Source: Serratia quinivorans
GTDB taxonomy: Bacteria; Pseudomonadota; Gammaproteobacteria; Enterobacterales; Enterobacteriaceae
NCBI GenBank assembly: GCA_900457075.1
Contig: UGYN01000002.1
Location: 1,488,001-1,552,000, forward strand
Length of the DNA stretch: 64,000 nt
Direction: 5' to 3'
Part shown: one piece after another, positions 57,691 to 64,000 of the stretch
How the letters are laid out: each line of letters starts with the position of its first letter
How positions within the stretch are numbered: position 1 is the first letter of the stretch
The notes under the pieces: generated by a model
The model's input: only the letters and a program-made list of their open reading frames with translations
Database searches by the model: none
What the model was told of the DNA's origin: nothing
Program-made: the position numbers and the translations under genes

Positions 57691-58155
57691 TTAAACGCCA
57701 GGGCGTTTCCGGTACAGCCACAACCCGGGTAACGACAGCCCGATCGATAACGCGCCGACGATAAAACAGGCCTTGAGGAGGTTGCTCATCAGGGTGGCCA
57801 TCAGCGCCTCGCTGTAACCCAAATGCGAAATTTCCACCACCGAGATCATCGCGGTATAGGCCGAAATGCCCGGGAACATCGGGATCACTGCCGCCACGGT
57901 AAACACCTTCGGGTGTGCCAGCAGCCAGCGCGACCAGTAAATACCGATCATGCCGATCAAAATCGCCGCCAAAAACGTGGCCCATTCGATGTTCATTCCT
58001 GCGTGCATCATCAGCATGCGTGAACCGTGGCCTACTGCGCCAAGCAGCGCACAATAACGCAGCGCGCGCACCGGGACGTTGAATACCATGGCAAAACCCA
58101 GCGCCGGTACCGCCGCCAGCAGCATGTCCTGCAGCAAAGCCCAAAGCAGATTCAT
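57691..58155 (-). CDS. yjjB: YjjB, membrane subunit of the ThrE-type exporter
   Basis: YjjB is the short C-terminal partner of YjjP. From the ATG at 58155 it has 154 residues and about five membrane spans, with [14 protein letters not shown] signature seen here as [17 protein letters not shown]. The start overlaps the yjjP stop in an ATGA, indicating coupled translation. A longer upstream frame overlaps yjjP and is unlikely. The pair has been linked to succinate export in E. coli. Confidence 0.88.
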   Translation of the reverse strand: MNLLWALLQDMLLAAVPALGFAMVFNVPVRALRYCALLGAVGHGSRMLMMHAGMNIEWATFLAAILIGMIGIYWSRWLLAHPKVFTVAAVIPMFPGISAYTAMISVVEISHLGYSEALMATLMSNLLKACFIVGALSIGLSLPGLWLYRKRPGV

Positions 58156-58952
58156 GACCACCCCCGCAGATCCCACAGCGACATTGCCATCACCACGCCA
58201 ATGCAGGTCGCCAGCGTCAGCAGGCTGGCCATCGCCCAACGCGCCAGCCCGGTATTGATGTGGCCTTTGAACATGTCCGCAACCGCGTTAATCAGCGGAA
58301 AGCCCGGCACCAGCAACAGCACGCTGGCAGCCATCGCTACGGTGGAGGTTTCACTGAACATCGGCAGCCGCAGCAACAGGCCGGAAACCGAGGTGGCGAC
58401 AAACGCCGTCAGGCAAAAGTTGATCAGTGGATTCATGTGGCGCGCGGTCAGCATTTGGCGCACGCTCATCGCCAGACCACTGGCGATAAAAGTCACGGCG
58501 AACGCCTTCTGATCGCCGCCGTTCAACACGCTAAAGCAGCCACAGGACAGTGCCACCATCAGCACCACCAGCCAGCGCGGGTAGCGCAGCGGGCGAATTT
58601 TCTCGAAGCGTCGGGCCACGTCGTGCGCGTCCGCCAGCCGGTGTTCCGCCAAAATAACGATATGCTGTACCTCGGTCACCATCTGCATATTGATGCCGCG
58701 ATCGACGTTCTTGCGCGTCGTCGTCAGGCATTCGCCGTGACTGATTGTCGTCAGCACCACCGCATTGGCCGAGATAGAGCTTTCCACGCTGTCCATCCCC
58801 AGCGCCAGCCCCAAACGGGTCGATAACTGCTCCACCACCGTGCTTTCGGCGCCGTGCTGTAACAACAGCAAGGCACATTGAATACACAGACGAGTGATTT
58901 CACGCTGTTGCCGGTTCAGCTCCGGCGTTTCTGTCGGGGTTGCCTGATGCAT
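58152..58952 (-). CDS. yjjP: YjjP, large subunit of the ThrE-type exporter
   Basis: YjjP is a DUF1212/ThrE-family inner-membrane protein. The 266-residue product has an N-terminal cytoplasmic region (~1-115) containing the family motif [20 protein letters not shown] (~21-40) and about five spans after [20 protein letters not shown] (~123-142). Together YjjP and YjjB correspond to one full-length ThrE exporter. In E. coli these genes are elsewhere on the chromosome. Confidence 0.9.
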   Translation of the reverse strand: MHQATPTETPELNRQQREITRLCIQCALLLLQHGAESTVVEQLSTRLGLALGMDSVESSISANAVVLTTISHGECLTTTRKNVDRGINMQMVTEVQHIVILAEHRLADAHDVARRFEKIRPLRYPRWLVVLMVALSCGCFSVLNGGDQKAFAVTFIASGLAMSVRQMLTARHMNPLINFCLTAFVATSVSGLLLRLPMFSETSTVAMAASVLLLVPGFPLINAVADMFKGHINTGLARWAMASLLTLATCIGVVMAMSLWDLRGWS

Positions 58953-59080
58953 TATGCTCCGTCACGTCCGTGAGTGAATATTCATCATAGTGCTACACAT
59001 TACCTCATTGGGTTGATGCGTATCAGGGGAAGTGGCGTTATTATCAGCGCAATTAGGCCTTTTGTGCAGAGAGTCAAATC

Positions 59081-59695
59081 ATGCTTGAAACTTCGCTGTT
59101 CGTTGCCGGTATTGCTACCCTGGGTATGCTGTCGCCCGGCCCGGATTTTTTCATGGTGATCAAGAATGCCGCCCGCTATCCGCGCCTGGCTGCCATGATG
59201 ACCGCTTTCGGCGTGATCTGCGGCGTGGCGACCCATATGTCTTACTGCGTTGCCGGACTGGCGGTAGTGATCACCACCACCCCATGGCTGTTTAACGTGC
59301 TGAAATACGCCGGTGCGGTCTATCTGGTCTGGATTGGCATTCAGGCGCTGTTGTCACGCGGCGGCAGTAAAATGAACGTCAGTAATGTGCCACAGCAGCA
59401 GGTGAGTCTGAAAAGTGCCTTTGTGCAGGGCTATCTGTGTAATCTGCTCAATCCGAAGGCCACGCTGTTCTTCCTGGCGGTATTCACTCAGGTATTGCAG
59501 ATCGACTCCGGGTTGGGTGAAAAACTGTGGTATGCGGGGATTATCCTTGGCCTGTCCGTCCTGTGGTGGCCGGTGCTGGTGTTCCTGATCCAAAGTGGCC
59601 CGGTGCGTCGCGGGCTGGAAAAGACCCAGAAGATAGTTGATAAATTGCTGGGCGGCATGTTGATTGCCCTGGGCATCAAAGTCGCACTGAGCTAA
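59081..59695 (+). CDS. LysE/RhtB-family amino acid exporter
   Basis: This 204-residue protein is a LysE-superfamily exporter of RhtC-like type. The signature TLGMLSPGPDFFMVIKNAAR (~13-32) is followed by five to six membrane spans and LCNLLNPKATLFFLAVFTQV (~117-136). It is divergent from yjjP. Substrate is not given by the sequence; threonine or homoserine-type amino acids are a family-based guess. Confidence 0.88.
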   Translation: MLETSLFVAGIATLGMLSPGPDFFMVIKNAARYPRLAAMMTAFGVICGVATHMSYCVAGLAVVITTTPWLFNVLKYAGAVYLVWIGIQALLSRGGSKMNVSNVPQQQVSLKSAFVQGYLCNLLNPKATLFFLAVFTQVLQIDSGLGEKLWYAGIILGLSVLWWPVLVFLIQSGPVRRGLEKTQKIVDKLLGGMLIALGIKVALS

Positions 59696-59707
59696 CTCTT
59701 CCAGAAT

Positions 59708-59740
59708 GGGGCGCAGCACCGTGCTGCGCCCACTGGGTTT
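59708..59740. terminator. Hairpin between LysE-family gene and kefC
   Basis: GGGCGCAG and CTGCGCCC (59709-59716 and 59724-59731) form a strong stem between two convergent genes. The downstream T content is modest, so it may be a bidirectional terminator. Confidence 0.5.
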
Positions 59741-61592
59741 ATCCCTTGGCTTCCACTACCTCATCCTCTGGTGCCTTGCCGTCAATACTGCCACGCCAGC
59801 CACTCTGCTGTACCCGTGCCAACCGATTCTGATCCTGCTCGATAGCCGCACTGAGCATCTCTTTGGCCCGTTGCAGACCCGCGAGACGGAATTCGGTATC
59901 CTGATAATTCTCCAGCGTTTCCTCGAGCATTTTCAGGTTGTAGCGCCGGAAGGTATCCGCTTTTTCACGTGCCTCGTAAGCATCCAACCCCAACAGTTCC
60001 AGCGTTTCGCGACCAATGCGCAACGAGCTTTCAAAGGTTTCACGTTCCGGACTTTCCACCCCTAACTGGCGCAACTGATACCAGTGGTCAACATCACGTG
60101 CGCGCGCCACCACTTTCAGGTGTGGGAAATGCCGCTTGGCCAGTTCGGTTAATTGCAGATTGGCCTCCACATCATCGATAGCATTGATCAGTACCTTGGC
60201 ATGCTCAGCGCCTGCGGCCTCCAGCAGATCGGCGCGGGTGGCATCACCATAAAACACCTTGGTATCGAATTTGCGCAGCGTTTCAATATGGTCCGGATCG
60301 TGATCCAGTACCACGGTATGCACACCATTGGCCAACAGCAAACGGCCGGCGATCTGGCCGAAACGGCCAAATCCGGCAATGATGACGCTGGCATTCTCAT
60401 CATCAATTTCATCCGCCGGTCGTTCATCCTTCGGCGCGTTTTTCTCAATCCGTGCAGCCACCACCAGCAACAACGGCGTCACCGCCATCGACAAGGCCAC
60501 CGCCAGCGTCAAGGATTTTGCCCACTCCGGCGGCAATACCCCGGCCAACTGCGCGGCCCCGAAGATAACAAAGGCAAACTCACTGCCCTGACCTAATAAA
60601 ATGGCAAACATGCCGCGCTGACGTTTCGGTACGCCGAGCCAGGGAGCAATCAACCACAACAGCGCCGCTTTGATCAGCATAAAGCCCAACAACAGCGAGG
60701 CAATCAACAGCGGATGATGGAACAGGGTGCCGAAGTCGATCGACATGCCGACACCGATAAAGAACAGCCCTAGCAGCAGGCCCTTGAACGGCTGAATATC
60801 ACTTTCCAATGCATGACGGTATTCAGAACTCGCCAGCATCACCCCGGCAAGGAAGGCGCCCATCGCCATCGACAGCCCGGCCATTTCCAGCAGGATGCCA
60901 AAGCCAAACACCAGGAACAGCGCCACGGCGCTAAAAACTTCACGCATGCCGGAGCGGGCGACAAAGTGCAGCAGTGGCCGGGTCACATAGCGGCCGAGCA
61001 GCACCACAATCACCAGCGCGCCGACGACCTTGGCCGCCGACAGGGCGAAGGTCGCTAACGTGGTGACGGCGCCGCTGCTGGCCAACAATGGGATCATCGC
61101 CACCAGCGGGATCGCCGCAATATCCTGGAATAGCAAGGCCGCAAACGCGCTGCGACCAATCGGTGAGGGTGTCAGGTTACGTTCACTCATCGCCTGCATG
61201 GCAATGGCGGTGGAGGACAGAGCCAGCGTCAGGCCAATCAGCAGTGCCACCTTCCAGTCCAGCCCGAGGAAATAGCAAAAGGCACTCAGCGCCAACCCGC
61301 AGGCCGCCATCTGGATAATACCGCCGCCAAACACCGAAGCACGCAGTGTCCACAGCCGTTTCGGATCCAGCTCCAGCCCGATGATAAACAGCATCAGCAC
61401 CACGCCAATCTCGGCAAAGGTGAGGATCGACTCGGCATCAGAGACCAGTTTCAGCCCCCAGGGACCAATAATACAGCCGGCGATCAGATAACCCAGTACC
61501 GAGCCCAACCCCAGCCGCACCGCGATCGGCACGAACAGCGCGGCCGATCCCAGATAGATCAGCCCCTCAATCATCATATGGTGATTATCCAT
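59739..61592 (-). CDS. kefC: Glutathione-gated K+/H+ antiporter KefC
   Basis: KefC is an inner-membrane CPA2 potassium efflux system gated by glutathione and activated by electrophile adducts. The 617-residue protein has about twelve N-terminal spans ([20 protein letters not shown], ~20-39; [11 protein letters not shown]) and a C-terminal KTN/RCK domain starting near residue 398 ([20 protein letters not shown]). It overlaps kefF by 8 nt, as in E. coli. Confidence 0.96.
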   Translation of the reverse strand: MDNHHMMIEGLIYLGSAALFVPIAVRLGLGSVLGYLIAGCIIGPWGLKLVSDAESILTFAEIGVVLMLFIIGLELDPKRLWTLRASVFGGGIIQMAACGLALSAFCYFLGLDWKVALLIGLTLALSSTAIAMQAMSERNLTPSPIGRSAFAALLFQDIAAIPLVAMIPLLASSGAVTTLATFALSAAKVVGALVIVVLLGRYVTRPLLHFVARSGMREVFSAVALFLVFGFGILLEMAGLSMAMGAFLAGVMLASSEYRHALESDIQPFKGLLLGLFFIGVGMSIDFGTLFHHPLLIASLLLGFMLIKAALLWLIAPWLGVPKRQRGMFAILLGQGSEFAFVIFGAAQLAGVLPPEWAKSLTLAVALSMAVTPLLLVVAARIEKNAPKDERPADEIDDENASVIIAGFGRFGQIAGRLLLANGVHTVVLDHDPDHIETLRKFDTKVFYGDATRADLLEAAGAEHAKVLINAIDDVEANLQLTELAKRHFPHLKVVARARDVDHWYQLRQLGVESPERETFESSLRIGRETLELLGLDAYEAREKADTFRRYNLKMLEETLENYQDTEFRLAGLQRAKEMLSAAIEQDQNRLARVQQSGWRGSIDGKAPEDEVVEAKG

Positions 61593-62142
61593 GTTCTACT
61601 CCCTGCTCCGCCGGTTCACTGTGTTCCATCAGGTAATCCACCAGCCGCCGCCGGTAGGCTTCTCCGGCGGCAATCAGCGCCGGTTCATTGCAGGTAAAAG
61701 TATTATGCACCGCAAAATACGGCTGCCAATGCATACCGCAATACAGCGCCGTGGCCTGCAGCGGCTGCCCCAGAGCGGCAAAATTTGGGTAATCGCCCAG
61801 TTCGAAATGGTGCTCATCGCCACCGCTGGTTACCGCCCACAGCAGATCTTTGCCTACCAGGGCATCGCCTTCATGGCCGTAAGCCCAGCCGTGTTCCAGC
61901 ACTTTGTCGATCCACAGTTTCAGCAGCGGCGGTTGGCTGTACCACTGCATCGGATGCTGCAGCACCACCAGGTCGGCACGCTCCAGCGCTTGCTGTTCGG
62001 CGTTGATATCGATATTGAAATCGGGATACAGCTCATACAGCGAACGGACTTCCACCTCGGGAAGATCCTTGACCGCCTGTAACAGGCGGTGGTTGGCATG
62101 AGAATGCCGGGGATAAGGATGGGCGTAAATTATCAGGATCAT
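61585..62142 (-). CDS. kefF: KefC ancillary flavoprotein KefF
   Basis: KefF is a quinone-reductase-like flavodoxin-fold protein needed for full KefC activity. From the ATG at 62142 it has 185 residues, starting [20 protein letters not shown]. It has [32 protein letters not shown] and [18 protein letters not shown] frame extending to 62184 lacks support. The 3' end overlaps kefC. Confidence 0.95.
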   Translation of the reverse strand: MILIIYAHPYPRHSHANHRLLQAVKDLPEVEVRSLYELYPDFNIDINAEQQALERADLVVLQHPMQWYSQPPLLKLWIDKVLEHGWAYGHEGDALVGKDLLWAVTSGGDEHHFELGDYPNFAALGQPLQATALYCGMHWQPYFAVHNTFTCNEPALIAAGEAYRRRLVDYLMEHSEPAEQGVEHG

Positions 62143-62268
62143 GGTTGTCGTCGTTCCTTCGTTCCTTGCCAATATATCAAGCATATACCAATCACACAGA
62201 GTGACAGTTTGCTGAATGATTGATAGCGGAAATTTTTAACGCGAGACAACAAATTGGCTGAAGGAGAT
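62143..62268. other. kefF upstream region
   Basis: About 125 nt upstream of kefF should hold the kefFC promoter. I see no confident -35/-10 pair and no gene. Confidence 0.35.
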
Positions 62269-62301
62269 AAAAAAAGGGCGCTGCATTGAACTGCAGCGCC
62301 C
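62269..62301 (-). terminator. Terminator after carB
   Basis: A 10-bp perfect stem (GGGCGCTGCA / TGCAGCGCCC, 6-nt loop) is followed on the minus strand by a run of seven T. It ends the carAB transcript 21 nt past carB. Confidence 0.9.
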
Positions 62302-62322
62302 CGATGTTACGGCCTGGAGAGA

Positions 62323-64000
<1,678 letters not shown>

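Overview
The window reads as chromosomal core genome of an enterobacterium, most probably Serratia. The protein sequences are very close to Escherichia coli homologues, and gene order follows the E. coli region from carB to ftsA. The departures fit Serratia or a near relative: no araBAD/araC, ilvBN beside thiQ, a PhoX-family gene beside folA, and a dispersed-type palindromic repeat. The genus is an inference from protein similarity and gene order; I cannot name the species.

Layout. 1-15.2 kb (all minus strand) is the dcw division and cell-wall cluster: mraZ-rsmH-ftsL-ftsI-murE-murF-mraY-murD-ftsW-murG-murC-ddlB-ftsQ-ftsA, with ftsA cut by the window edge. It is driven by the mra promoter with MraZ boxes. 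16-23.5 kb holds alaE, cra, ilvH-ilvI (acetolactate synthase III), an AMP-forming acyl-CoA ligase and leuO. 24-29 kb is the leucine operon leuL-leuABCD with its attenuator. 29-32.2 kb holds a DASS-type anion transporter, setA and the SgrS/SgrT glucose-phosphate stress RNA. 32.3-37.4 kb is sgrR followed by the TPP-riboswitch-controlled thiBPQ transporter. 37.5-39.7 kb is the attenuated ivbL-ilvBN operon (acetolactate synthase I). 39.8-46.4 kb holds yabI, polB and rapA. 46.4-55 kb holds rluA, djlA, lptD-surA-pdxA-rsmA-apaG-apaH. 55-64 kb holds a Tat-exported PhoX-like protein, folA, yjjP-yjjB, a LysE-family exporter, kefF-kefC and the 3' half of carB.

The genes group into three themes: envelope assembly (dcw, lptD, surA), branched-chain amino acid synthesis (leuABCD, ilvIH, ilvBN, leuO) and carbon or cofactor control (cra, SgrRST/setA, thiBPQ). 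Two acetolactate synthases and the leucine operon lie within about 22 kb, and two of these three operons have translated attenuator leaders missed by simple ORF-length cutoffs.

Three conserved genes (murD, ftsI, apaH) are each broken by a single extra base. Two of them are essential in E. coli, so sequence error is the likeliest explanation. I found no CRISPR array, prophage, insertion sequence, rRNA or tRNA gene, and no convincing evidence of an undescribed multi-gene system.
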